NCBI GenBank assembly: GCA_964445525.1
Contig: CAYULA010000013.1
Location: forward strand, 1 to 64,000
Source of the DNA: Penumbrarchaeum sp964445525
GTDB taxonomy: Archaea > Thermoplasmatota > Penumbrarchaeia > Penumbrarchaeales > Penumbrarchaeaceae
DNA: 64,000 bases
Direction of reading: 5' to 3'
Made by a program: the position numbers and the translations under genes. The notes under the pieces were generated by a model, which was not told the origin of the DNA, made no database searches, and saw only the letters and a program-made list of their open reading frames with translations. Positions 20,101 to 28,582 of the stretch are shown here, in pieces (the stretch's first letter is position 1; each line of letters opens with the position of its first letter).

Positions 20101-20369
20101 AGTCAATGAGGGAGTGCCCCTCCTGCGGAGCGGCCCTCGAGGAGGGACTGGATTACTGTCCCATGTGCGGCGCTACATTGGAGATCGAGAAGGAGGAAGA
20201 CCTCCTTATGGGCACGATGGACGAGGAATCCATCATGGGAGAAGATGACCTGGCCGAAACCGAGATCGAGGAAGACCCTCAAGAAGAAGAAGATACCATA
20301 CCATCGGAATCGGAGGGGGCACCCGAATTGGATGATGACATGGCCATGAACGAACCTCCGTCGGTTTGA
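17157..20369 (+). CDS. Fibronectin-type surface protein with cytosolic zinc ribbon
   Basis: 1070 residues. The N-terminal hydrophobic segment (about 17-36) probably serves as a signal peptide. A right-handed parallel-helix-like beginning (about 45-190) is followed by fibronectin type III-like domains (about 300-520), Ig/Big-like domains (about 520-790) and calcium-binding thrombospondin type 3-like repeats (DTDKDGIPD, DSDGDGMTD, DADGDSYSN; about 815-905). One membrane helix (about 923-945) separates these from a cytosolic acidic region with a double-CxxC zinc ribbon: CPSCGAALEEG...CPMCG (about 986-1010). The ribosome site GAGGTG precedes the ATG. The function is unknown; adhesion or sensing across the membrane is plausible. 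Confidence 0.75.
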   Translation: MGDTSNSIPAPSKYWSMLAALIFVISAITFVTQSESVSGLNVPGGTITGNVTWTLSDSPVDLEGNLTIETGASLTIQPGVLVLMEDHNFLGVNGTLRAEGTSGGRIKFEGSGSAGFDRINVTSGGEAYMTFCDIDSRGGIFATDSGTEVRIYNSTITSTQAAGLTAQYNSEAWLINCTFNSPINVSVMLGTVHEGYWFSFRAMKDNGEGPYTQGADLTIFASNPQGSSFTIYDSTSGDPQTGSDGTIPAFAIEQYLHEGSVFINRVKMTITMSADNSRWRKQENEWVITKDTDYTWWMDFTPPEAPTNLSVLRKGGHWIHVQWDYPGDDSKLSNFVLRFKKSWEGESEWDTAEPSAGFRDWNITIEEPPNPVNGLLEERDYDIKLYAVDGSENPSDTIGPITVKTLDITKPSPPEEIEVIVVEGTYVNIQWNRSVSEDVVRYGIMVEEEGEEGELIFVPSDGNDTQIYNLTGLESETEYTFEMAAFDDGEIPNNSTWTEPIMFRTLDITPPEKPSLSISFLEPDQYINGSGYYNGSQVALEGFVPGENRTFIDVFLDGELYVNPNPDLPRPSTFEGRFFFFISVDEIQHNIRVRSVDPAGNKGPLSEEVSIIIDRTDPLIGLEMPENGVFTVDNDDMVEIDSNSTDDNSIHSITWYIEKPDGTVETESGSTLSKVFPLGNYNITLEVFDLAGNMNKTLFKVRSLVPDDTAPVATVLSPSSNVDIDLAPIFEVEFSEEIVWDLISAGVERTEGEGTGPIDVLSTFDRENLTGRFELTRSLEGGVNYTFFIESIMDTRGNIGENIDFGFRTIDDNRVDTDKDGIPDYYEVQKGFLSPSIPDDASEDEDEDGLTNLQEYLEGTDPASPDSDGDGMTDGWEVEYGLKPMDRSDALSDADGDSYSNLEEFRSDTDPNDKESKPTASEEDDILLIIVIIIIAVVLLLIIILSVFFVIRSRKREEEMAPKEEVSEEEEGPRTWSEQVEESMRECPSCGAALEEGLDYCPMCGATLEIEKEEDLLMGTMDEESIMGEDDLAETEIEEDPQEEEDTIPSESEGAPELDDDMAMNEPPSV

Positions 20370-20435
20370 AAGTCTATTTCGAGGTATTTTCCACTGGATA
20401 ACGGTTTGTTTCACATTATGCCGTCAATGATAGAA

Positions 20436-20442
20436 TTTTTTT
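20436..20442 (+). terminator. T7 tract after the surface-protein gene
   Basis: A run of seven T residues about 70 bp downstream of the stop codon at 20369 matches the oligo-T termination signal of archaeal RNA polymerase. No strong hairpin precedes it. Confidence 0.4.
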
Positions 20443-20514
20443 AATAATAACAATAGAAAGGCAAAAGTTTAAATTTTCATTACCTGATTTATGACCCAAA
20501 CCGAGGTGGGAGAG

Positions 20515-21705
20515 ATGAAAGTCCGATGCAAGGATTGCAAGACCGAAATGGAGTATCCATTCAAGAAATGTCAGGATTGCGGTTGGGTCCCAAAAGGGAA
20601 ATATGCCGATCTGGCAAAGAAGTTCGCAGCCAAGTACGAAAAGGAGGAGGGCCTGGACAAGAAGAAGACATCCACCAGGAAGAAGACCACCTCCACCAGG
20701 TCAGGTAGAAAGAAGAGGACAACCACCTCCGCAAAGAAGAGAACAAAACCCAAAGTTGAGGTAGAAGAGGAGGAGGAGAAACCGACCCGAAGGAAATCCA
20801 GGACCTCCTCGAAGAAGAAGACCACATCCCCCTCAAGGAAAAAGAAGAGACCCAAGGCGGTTGTGGAGGAAGAACCAACCACCAAAACAAGAAAGAAAAC
20901 CTCGACAAAGAAAAAATCCACAACCGGAAGGAAGAGGACAAAGCCAAAGGTAGAGGTGGAGGATGAGGAAGAGACCGTATCCAAGAAGAAAACTTCCACC
21001 AAGAAGAAATCAACCAAATCCAAACCTGCAAGGAAGAAGCCTTCCAGGGGTTTCGATCTGGATGTGGACGAAGACGAAAAAGCCGTCAAATCTTCTTATC
21101 GACCAATCAGCCTCGAGGATGACGAAGAAGAGATATTCGTAGTCGGAAAGACCTCAAAATCCAAGCCGGAACCAGAATTCGAGGAAGAGGAGGAGGAAGA
21201 AGAGGATTACTACGAGGATGAAGAAGAAGAGGAATACGAGGACGAGGAAGAATACGAAGATGAAGATGAGGAAGAAGAAGAGTATGAGGACGAGGAGGAA
21301 GAGGAATACGAGGACGAAGAAGAATACGAAGATGAAGTTGAGGAAGAAGAAGAGTATGAGGATGAGGAGGAAGAGGAAGAAGAATACGAGGACGAGGAAG
21401 AATACGAAGAAGAAGATGAGGAAGAAGAAGAATACGAGGACGAGGAGGAAGAGGAGGAGGAAGAGATAATCAAGATCCGCTGTAAATGCGGCAACCTCAT
21501 CAAGGTAGTATCCGGCAAACCTCCAATAAGATTCATCTGCGACGAATGCGGAAGAAAGGGAGTCATCAAGGCCCCTCCCGAAGAGGAGGAAGAGGAGGAG
21601 GAAGAAGAGGAGGAATACGAACCCCCTCCGAGAAGGAAGAAGAGAAGAAGGCCGAGGGATGATGACTCCCGTCCGAGAAGACGGTCAAAAAAAAAAAGAA
21701 GGTAA
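20515..21705 (+). CDS. Low-complexity acidic/basic zinc-ribbon protein (5' part of a frameshifted gene)
   Basis: 396 residues from ATG 20515, which is preceded by GAGGTG at 6 nt; an upstream in-frame ATG at 20491 lacks this site. An N-terminal zinc ribbon (CKDCKTEMEYPFKKCQDCG) is followed by a Lys/Arg/Ser/Thr-rich stretch resembling histone or nucleoid tails, then a nearly pure Glu/Asp/Tyr tract (21175-21468), and a second ribbon (CKCGNLIK...CDECG). The frame stops at 21705, just after an A11 run (21687-21697). In the -1 frame the coding character continues without a break to a third zinc ribbon (next entry), so the real product is probably about 485 residues. The strong charge segregation suggests a nucleic-acid- or histone-binding scaffold (inference). 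Confidence 0.7.
   Translation: MKVRCKDCKTEMEYPFKKCQDCGWVPKGKYADLAKKFAAKYEKEEGLDKKKTSTRKKTTSTRSGRKKRTTTSAKKRTKPKVEVEEEEEKPTRRKSRTSSKKKTTSPSRKKKRPKAVVEEEPTTKTRKKTSTKKKSTTGRKRTKPKVEVEDEEETVSKKKTSTKKKSTKSKPARKKPSRGFDLDVDEDEKAVKSSYRPISLEDDEEEIFVVGKTSKSKPEPEFEEEEEEEEDYYEDEEEEEYEDEEEYEDEDEEEEEYEDEEEEEYEDEEEYEDEVEEEEEYEDEEEEEEEYEDEEEYEEEDEEEEEYEDEEEEEEEEIIKIRCKCGNLIKVVSGKPPIRFICDECGRKGVIKAPPEEEEEEEEEEEEYEPPPRRKKRRRPRDDDSRPRRRSKKKRR
21687..21697 (+). other. A11 homopolymer: frameshift or slippage site
   Basis: Eleven A residues at the 3' end of the low-complexity gene. In the upstream frame they read tcA AAA AAA AAA, which contains the -1 slippery heptamer A AAA AAA. Adding one A, or slipping back by one, joins the two frames into ...KKKKKVRDREDEVEDLEP... 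Transcriptional slippage, ribosomal -1 frameshifting or an assembly indel are all possible. Confidence 0.6.
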
Positions 21706-21722
21706 GAGATCGAGAGGATGAG

Positions 21723-21971
21723 GTGGAGGATCTCGAGCCGCATCCGGGGGCCAGAGGTTCAAGGAAGGGAAGGAAGAAGAAAAAAGGATCCTTCGATTTC
21801 AAGAGACCAGAGGACCTGGGTGTGAAAAAGAAGGAGGAACCCTCCGACCTCTTCACCATCAAAAAAGAGAGTTCCAAAAAGGGAGAGACATGTCCCGTAT
21901 GCGGTGCGGGAATGACCTTCAAGGAGAGAGTAGATTCCTGGTACTGCCCCAGATGCAAATCTTTCTACTGA
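21723..21971 (+). CDS. C-terminal zinc-ribbon part of the frameshifted low-complexity gene
   Basis: This frame can be entered from a GTG at 21723, but it is open and protein-like back through the A11 tract (KKKKKVRDREDE), so it is best read as the 3' part of the preceding gene. It holds a basic stretch (GRKKKKGSFDF) and ends in CPVCGAGMTFKERVDSWYCP with a final CxxC, the kind of C-terminal zinc ribbon common on archaeal proteins. The charge pattern and composition match the upstream part exactly. Translated alone it would give an 82-residue protein with a weak start. It ends 4 bp before the convergent DUF2085 gene. Confidence 0.55.
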   Translation: MEDLEPHPGARGSRKGRKKKKGSFDFKRPEDLGVKKKEEPSDLFTIKKESSKKGETCPVCGAGMTFKERVDSWYCPRCKSFY

Positions 21972-21975
21972 GGGT

Positions 21976-22434
21976 TCATCCGACAAATATGATGAGATAG
22001 AATCTCCAGGCAAGGTAGGGAGTTGCAATACCCGAGCCAATACCGGCCAGTGTTCCCGTTACCGCCCTCAGGAAATTGTTGGAAGTCCTCCATCCATGAT
22101 ACTGGGTAAGTCCGTCCAACGTAAGAGGACCCAGCATTATGATTGTAAATATCAGCATCGTCAATACGGGGGGATCGAAGATAATTATCGAAATTATCCC
22201 CAAAGGTATTGAAACTAAAAGAGAGGGATAGAAAAAAATGCATCTTGAACAGAGGGGTAGCGGATGACCGCCGATCCAGAGTGATCGCTCCGGATCGCCG
22301 TGACATACCTTTTTGAATATCTGAGGTCTATCATCGATGACCTTGAGGGCGATATCATCGAAACTCATCCGGGACCTCTTCACGGATCCTTTATGATCTT
22401 CTTTCACCATTACCCCAATCCGGTCAAAATTCAT
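21976..22434 (-). CDS. DUF2085-like membrane protein
   Basis: 152 residues. The sequence contains CHGDPERSLWIGGHPLPLCSRC, close to the DUF2085 signature (CH..PERS......LC.RC), then two membrane helices (about 66-105) and the second signature PLTLDGLTQYHGWRTSNNFLRAVTG, then a last hydrophobic segment. Conserved Cys and His residues suggest a metal site at the membrane. The function of the family is unknown. It converges on the frameshifted gene with 4 bp between stops. Confidence 0.75.
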   Translation of the reverse strand: MNFDRIGVMVKEDHKGSVKRSRMSFDDIALKVIDDRPQIFKKVCHGDPERSLWIGGHPLPLCSRCIFFYPSLLVSIPLGIISIIIFDPPVLTMLIFTIIMLGPLTLDGLTQYHGWRTSNNFLRAVTGTLAGIGSGIATPYLAWRFYLIIFVG

Positions 22435-22472
22435 AATACAATCCCCGAATTGATGATTCGCATGTGACCCAA

Positions 22473-22486
22473 AATATATTTATAAG
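22473..22486 (+). promoter_or_regulatory. TATA box for the FG-GAP gene
   Basis: The stretch ATATATTTATAAGG lies in the gap after the divergent DUF2085 gene. Initiation about 25 bp downstream would give a leader of about 80 nt that holds the strong ribosome site at 22575-22582. Confidence 0.4.
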
Positions 22487-22588
22487 GAATAAAGGTTGAT
22501 TTTTATCTGGGTACTACATATCAGGTTCTCTCGTGAGAAACTATCTCAATGGGGGAAATGTATACCCAAACAGCAAGGAGGTAGAGAT

Positions 22589-25500
22589 CTGTCCCGCATT
22601 TCATCCCTATTTAGGGTTCTGCCTGCATTATTGATGATAACAGTTTCCGGTTATACCCTTCTGATCGCAGATCAGGACTTTGCAGAAGGATTGTCGCCCG
22701 AAGAGCTGGAAGGCTGGACATTGATAGGAAGAGACGAGTTCATGACGATCACCGGCCAGGAGGATTCCACAGGTTTCGGGACTACCATTGAAATGGGAGA
22801 CATAGACGGAGACGGAAGAGATGATATTTTCGTTGGAGTTCCCACGTTTTCAGGCAACCAGGGAAGCGGTGCCGTTCTGATCTATTTCGCCAGGGACCTG
22901 GATGATATAGCTCCTCTGACCGCCATCGAGGATGCCGATGTGATCGTATACGGAGAGGAAGCGGGAGATCGCTTCGGACAGAATATCGCACTCGGTGACA
23001 TGAACGGGGACGGAAGGGATGAACTTCTTGTTTCCGCCCCGAGAGCATTCGGCTGGCAGGGAACCAGAAGATGGTCCGGTGAGGTCTACATATTATCCGG
23101 CAGAGACAGATCGGAGTTCCCCTCCAAGATATGGATCGGCAAGACATCACTATACGGACACATCTACGGAAGGGACGCCCTTGACCAGATAGGACTCAGG
23201 ATGACCATGGGCGATCTGACAGGTGACGGAAGGGACGAACTGGTTCTCGGAACAAACGGGGCGGGTGGTTTCGGAGGAACCCCTGAATACCATGCAGATT
23301 CCGAGAACAACGCTCCCAATTCCTGGGAGATAGAGGTTATTGAAGGAACGAGCTCCCCTGTTGGAACAGTAGTCCTCGAGAGAGATATTAAGATGATAAG
23401 GTACTTTTCATCATGGAATTCCACACTCACCCCTCCCGACACCCATGCTAGACATATCGGAAATGGTATGGATGTGAGTGACTTCAACGGTGACGGTTTC
23501 AATGATCTGCTGTTCTCCTGGAGTAAAATGGAAGGACCCTCCACCATCGAGACTTTGGTATCCACACAGGTGGAGATCATCCGAGGCGGACCCGGGTTTC
23601 CCTATGTACCGATCAACACGACAATCGATATCGTGATACCTACTTTCGAGCCAAACCTCACCATACAGATGAACAAGACAATGAATGAGCCTCCGAAGCT
23701 TGAATGCGGTGATCTCGATGGTGATCCCACCATGGACATGGTCATCGGCAACCCTAACGGTCTTGATTATCTGGGCAGAATGCCCGAGGCAGGTCAGGTT
23801 CACATCATGAGGGGATTTGACTTCATAAACGGAGACACGATCTATACTGATAACTATTCATCAACGATATTCGGTCTGGATTCGAAAGATAGGCTGGGAT
23901 CCAGTTTACTTTGCATAGATATGGATGATGACGGATTCGATGAGGTCATGATCGGGGCCCCGTACGCCGATGGCGAGAGGAATTTGGTTCCGGATTGCGG
24001 GGAAGGATACCGTTTTGATTTTGACGGGATATTCACTCCCGAACTTGAATCATTTGATGCAAATGAATCATACATGGGTTATTTCGAAGGAGGTCATTCC
24101 TTCCATGCCATATCGTACGGAGATATCGATCAGGACGGTGTTTCGGACCTCCTTGTATCCACACCTGACTTCTCTCCTGAAGACTCCGACGATATTCTGG
24201 GTCTTGTATCCCTATTCATGATCAAGCAGGATTTCGAGATGAAGATCTACGGAAGATCGGGATCCAGGGACTTCGGAAGGAGTATTGTAATCGAAGATTT
24301 CAATATGGACGGATACGAGGACATATTGGTGGGCGATCCCAATGCAATGAGAATAATTCTAGATGTGACACCACCTGTTATCACCCAGGATGGAGAAGCA
24401 TATATTCTGTTCGGAGGTCCAACCTCTGAAGGTCCCATTTTCAACCTGGAATCCGATGCCGACATCACGTACAAAGTAGACCTCGCGGGAAATCAGGCCG
24501 AGTTGGGAAAAACCGTTACTTCAGGTGACCTCAACGATGACGGATACCCTGATGCCGTGATAGGTGCTCCTTCCTATTATGATGGAGCAAACAACTGCGG
24601 GGGTTTCTACATAGCCTGGGGGGGGAACAGGACCTACATGGAGGAACAGAACCGCAAACTGGTCCTCGGACAAACGGTGGAGATGGTTGGCGATTCCATT
24701 GTGGTTGGAGACTTCAACGGGGACCTCAAGGATGATCTTGCTGTCTCCGCAACAGCCACAACCGCCTCGCAATCTCTGGGCAGATATCATGCGGGAAACG
24801 TCTACATATTCTTCGGTGACATATCATCGGGTAATACAAGGATCAATTCAGCCGATGTTGTGATCACCGGTTCCCTGCCAAACGAGCAGATCGGAAAAAG
24901 CCTGGCCGCAGGGGACATTGACAACGACGGGATCGATGATCTGGTTATCGGGGCTCCATATTCTGACCTGGGTTCTGTAAGGGACCAGGGTCTGACATAT
25001 ATCATGAAAGGCCGCAATACATGGGGCTCGAGCTACGATCTTTCCACGGATGCATCCACGAGAATTTTCGGGCCATGGCCTTATGACCAGACCGGAAGTA
25101 CACTCGCCGCCGGGGACCTGGATGGCGATGATCATGATGATATTGTAATAGGGGCCTCAAGCGGCGATGGGTATCAGAGGACCGCAAAGGAAGCGGGAAA
25201 CGTCTATGTTATGTTGGGAAGCTACCTTTCGGAAAATCTGGACGGTGGAAATCTCAGTCTTCGTGATCAATACAATATGACAGTGTTCGGAGAGAACAGC
25301 ATGGAAAGACTCGGATCATCTCTTGGAATTGGTGATCTGGATGGGGATGGAGGAAATGATGTTGCCATGGGTGCAATAGGATGGTTGGACCCCGTTTCCG
25401 GTGCCGTACCCGGCGGTGTAAAGATACTTCCATCAAAAATGATCAGGGACGGAGGGGAGCTCAACTCTTCATCCATCCCGGTTCTCACTTCCAAGAGAGA

Positions 25501-28500
25501 TGGAGACCTATTTGGAACATCAATATATATTTCGGATTACTCGGGAGACGGAACGGATGATATGCTTATGGGGGCACCCAAATTCGATCCCTACGGAACC
25601 GGGGAGATCAAAGGTGGACTGTTCCTCTGGGAGGGTAAGGATATCTATATCAGGGACATCAAGGTGTCCCCCATAATGGTTCTCGGGACTGAACCGGTTT
25701 CCGATCCAGAGGAAATAATGAGCCAGGTATACTATCTATCACCGCAAGAAGGCCCGTACAAGATGAGGGTGACGGGAAGATCCGTTTACGGATATGATGA
25801 TGTCAGTTCAATATCCATAGCCATGGATTCTCTTCAAGGTCCGGGATCCTGTACCCTGGTTTTCAACACCACCAACAGGGAATTTGAACAGTTCTCATCA
25901 GGTGATTTTACCAAAAATATCTGGATAGAGGATGAATACTCTTCAGGAACAACAGATGGAGTCGAATCATGGTATGTGGATTTCTCCTTCGATGTGGACT
26001 GGGATATGCCAGATCCCGATGTGCTGACAACCTACATTACGGGAGGGAGTTCATCTTACAGGAACTATCTCTCCAAGGAGTTCCGGATAGACAGGACGAT
26101 CTTCATCGAGGATGAGGGATTGAAGGTCTCGGGTAAGAACGAAACTGATCTACCCGAATGGCTGAATGCATCAACATACATCTCAGTTAAGAACATCTCA
26201 CTCTCCCACATATTCAACGGAGAGCCCATCCATGGAAGAGCACTGGAAAACATCAGTCTGGGGCTATACCGGCCCGACGGCATCCTTATCGGAAGATCAC
26301 ATATGAACGGAACCAGACTGGATTTCGATCCGACAACTGCAGGTGAAGGGGTCAACAATGAAGAAGCGACATTTACAATAGGTCCACTTAAGGACGATCC
26401 GCTACCATCCGGTTCCATCTGGCAGAGGAATCTGACCTTCCAGTTGAAGGCAGATACCACTGCTCCGCCGGAGGTAACCTCCTTCAATATATTCCCCGAC
26501 GGAAAGGAAAAAGGAATAGTTCCCTTTGATGACGACCGGTTCGTGGAATTGAACTGGGTCAACGTGGTGGATCTCGGACCTTCGGGCATTGACAGGTATG
26601 TCCTGGAGGTCATCGGCGAGGAGGAGACCACCATCTACGATTCCGTGAGGTCCGGAGACCTCATAATGATCCCTGAGGGAGAGGTGAATTTCACTCTGCA
26701 TGCCATGGATAGAGCGGGAAATCCGGGACCAAAGATCAAAAGGACCGTAACCACCGATACCGGAGCTCCCTTTTTCAGGAAACCCATACCGGCTGATGAG
26801 TCATGGCTAAACGACCAGACCGAGGAATTGTCCATTATCACATTCGACGGTGTATCCGGTATTGACGTTGAATCCGCAGAATACAGGGTTTTCTATCAGA
26901 GTGCGGACGTGGTGGGAGAATGGAAGGATGTTCTCGGATGGGAGGTTGCAGGAAACGAGACAAGACTTGTGGCTCCGGTGCCGGACGAAGAAGGATTCGG
27001 TCTCTACATACAGTGGAAGATATCCGATCTGGCGGGACTTACAACCGTTTCAGAACCGTATACATTCAGCATTGACAAGACTCCCCCCATAATAGAACCG
27101 GACCAGGAGGAGTTGATCGCCGGCCCGGGGGAGATCGAATTCGATTGTTTCATGGAGGATTCCCTTTCCTGGCTCAACCTTTCCACCGTGGAGTTCAGAA
27201 TAGCAAGCGCGGATGCTTTTCAGGGATCGGTATGGAGATCCATGGACCTCGAGGGATTCAGGATCTCATATTCTCCGTCCTATACGGTTGATCCCGGATT
27301 CGAGGGATACGGATATGCCCAGTGGAGGGTAACCGACAGGGCTGGAAACTACGTGGAAAGCGATCTGATTTCCATCCTAGTTGATACAACACTTCCCGAG
27401 TTTACGGATTTCACACCGAATACAACCACAATACAGAGTGATACCGAGGTGGATGTCTCGGTAACAATCATAGAAGAAGGCAGCGGAATACTTCCAGGGG
27501 ACGTGGAGATATCTGTATCCACCATTTCAGGGTGGGTTCAGTACGGTGTCGGGGGTTTCTCCCCCTGGATTCCGGTTGACCTTGTGGAAGAATTCAACAA
27601 CAATTATGTTGCCTCATCCACGGTGACGCTTGACGAGGGAAGGTTCAACCAGGTCAGGTTCAGGGTAAGGGACGGGGCTGGAAACGGATGGGTTATTTCA
27701 AGCTCGCATTCCATCGAGGTTGATCTTCCTGAAGTAAACCTTCCTCCAAGGGCGCTTTTCAATGTTGTACCGGTTTCGGACATGATATTCCAGGGTGAAT
27801 CGCTGACCCTGGATGCGACACCTTCATCTGATCCGGAAGGAGCCCCTCTGAACTTTACATGGTTTTCCGACCTTGAAGGATTTCCCGGAGACGGAATGCT
27901 TGGAACAGAACCCAGAATTAACGTCACACTTTCCGTTCTGGGAGTCCACAGCATCTGGATGGTTGTTACCGACGGTGTTAACACGGTTACATCCGAGGAG
28001 GTCAATATCAGGGTCGTGGAGAGACAGGACGAAGAACCCGAGGAGGAATCCGAAGAGGAAACCCTGCTCGAAAGAGTCCAGGACTCGATTATGCTCCTTA
28101 TCCTGGCACTTCTGATCGGAATCATACTGGGTGCCGTGATAATATATCTGGCATTCGTGAGGCGCATGGAACAGGAGCCGGTACTCGAACCTCAGCCCAT
28201 GGTGGATGCAACATACGAGGACGAATACGTTGTACCCTACTGTCCCTACTGCGGAGAGGAGGCCAGACCATCCGATGAATACTGCATCAAATGCGGTTCG
28301 GTCTTCACCGAGAAGGATAAAGAGGGCATGCTGAAGGGAAAGAAAAAGAAGAAGAAAAAGAAAAAGAAGGAATCCCTCAAGGCAGCCGAAGAGGAAGCGA
28401 CAGAGGAAGAAGAGGATTGGGACATCCCCGAATATGAGGACGGGATAGAAGTTGAATCGGATTTCTTCGCCGAAACCCCTGAAGAGCTCGAGATCGAGGA

Positions 28501-28582
28501 CCTTGACGAAGAGGAGCTCGAGGAGATCGACGAGGAGGACCTTGAAGAACTGGATGAGGATGACTGGGAGGTGGAAGAATGA
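22589..28582 (+). CDS. Giant FG-GAP repeat (integrin-alpha-like) surface protein
   Basis: About 1997 residues if translation starts at the CTG at 22589, which follows a near-perfect ribosome site AAGGAGGT at 6 nt and gives a clean signal peptide (ISSLFRVLPALLMITVSGYTLLI). The frame is open back to a TTG at 22496; an ATG at 22637 would cut the signal. About fourteen FG-GAP/calcium loops (DxDGDGxDDxxxGAP type) span residues ~65-1010 and should form one or two beta-propellers. Ig-like and PKD-like domains follow, then a membrane helix near residue 1832, a cytosolic zinc ribbon (CPYCGEE...CIKCG), a lysine run (about ten) and an acidic tail. It is likely a calcium-dependent surface adhesin or scaffold. 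It overlaps the next gene by 4 bp. Confidence 0.82.
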   Translation: MSRISSLFRVLPALLMITVSGYTLLIADQDFAEGLSPEELEGWTLIGRDEFMTITGQEDSTGFGTTIEMGDIDGDGRDDIFVGVPTFSGNQGSGAVLIYFARDLDDIAPLTAIEDADVIVYGEEAGDRFGQNIALGDMNGDGRDELLVSAPRAFGWQGTRRWSGEVYILSGRDRSEFPSKIWIGKTSLYGHIYGRDALDQIGLRMTMGDLTGDGRDELVLGTNGAGGFGGTPEYHADSENNAPNSWEIEVIEGTSSPVGTVVLERDIKMIRYFSSWNSTLTPPDTHARHIGNGMDVSDFNGDGFNDLLFSWSKMEGPSTIETLVSTQVEIIRGGPGFPYVPINTTIDIVIPTFEPNLTIQMNKTMNEPPKLECGDLDGDPTMDMVIGNPNGLDYLGRMPEAGQVHIMRGFDFINGDTIYTDNYSSTIFGLDSKDRLGSSLLCIDMDDDGFDEVMIGAPYADGERNLVPDCGEGYRFDFDGIFTPELESFDANESYMGYFEGGHSFHAISYGDIDQDGVSDLLVSTPDFSPEDSDDILGLVSLFMIKQDFEMKIYGRSGSRDFGRSIVIEDFNMDGYEDILVGDPNAMRIILDVTPPVITQDGEAYILFGGPTSEGPIFNLESDADITYKVDLAGNQAELGKTVTSGDLNDDGYPDAVIGAPSYYDGANNCGGFYIAWGGNRTYMEEQNRKLVLGQTVEMVGDSIVVGDFNGDLKDDLAVSATATTASQSLGRYHAGNVYIFFGDISSGNTRINSADVVITGSLPNEQIGKSLAAGDIDNDGIDDLVIGAPYSDLGSVRDQGLTYIMKGRNTWGSSYDLSTDASTRIFGPWPYDQTGSTLAAGDLDGDDHDDIVIGASSGDGYQRTAKEAGNVYVMLGSYLSENLDGGNLSLRDQYNMTVFGENSMERLGSSLGIGDLDGDGGNDVAMGAIGWLDPVSGAVPGGVKILPSKMIRDGGELNSSSIPVLTSKRDGDLFGTSIYISDYSGDGTDDMLMGAPKFDPYGTGEIKGGLFLWEGKDIYIRDIKVSPIMVLGTEPVSDPEEIMSQVYYLSPQEGPYKMRVTGRSVYGYDDVSSISIAMDSLQGPGSCTLVFNTTNREFEQFSSGDFTKNIWIEDEYSSGTTDGVESWYVDFSFDVDWDMPDPDVLTTYITGGSSSYRNYLSKEFRIDRTIFIEDEGLKVSGKNETDLPEWLNASTYISVKNISLSHIFNGEPIHGRALENISLGLYRPDGILIGRSHMNGTRLDFDPTTAGEGVNNEEATFTIGPLKDDPLPSGSIWQRNLTFQLKADTTAPPEVTSFNIFPDGKEKGIVPFDDDRFVELNWVNVVDLGPSGIDRYVLEVIGEEETTIYDSVRSGDLIMIPEGEVNFTLHAMDRAGNPGPKIKRTVTTDTGAPFFRKPIPADESWLNDQTEELSIITFDGVSGIDVESAEYRVFYQSADVVGEWKDVLGWEVAGNETRLVAPVPDEEGFGLYIQWKISDLAGLTTVSEPYTFSIDKTPPIIEPDQEELIAGPGEIEFDCFMEDSLSWLNLSTVEFRIASADAFQGSVWRSMDLEGFRISYSPSYTVDPGFEGYGYAQWRVTDRAGNYVESDLISILVDTTLPEFTDFTPNTTTIQSDTEVDVSVTIIEEGSGILPGDVEISVSTISGWVQYGVGGFSPWIPVDLVEEFNNNYVASSTVTLDEGRFNQVRFRVRDGAGNGWVISSSHSIEVDLPEVNLPPRALFNVVPVSDMIFQGESLTLDATPSSDPEGAPLNFTWFSDLEGFPGDGMLGTEPRINVTLSVLGVHSIWMVVTDGVNTVTSEEVNIRVVERQDEEPEEESEEETLLERVQDSIMLLILALLIGIILGAVIIYLAFVRRMEQEPVLEPQPMVDATYEDEYVVPYCPYCGEEARPSDEYCIKCGSVFTEKDKEGMLKGKKKKKKKKKKESLKAAEEEATEEEEDWDIPEYEDGIEVESDFFAETPEELEIEDLDEEELEEIDEEDLEELDEDDWEVEE

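Noticed and set aside
20700..21480. Long open frames on both strands in the low-complexity region (for example a serine-rich frame on the minus strand)
   Set aside because: They are mirror images of the repetitive GAA/GAG/AAG codons of the plus-strand gene and have no start signals or domain features.
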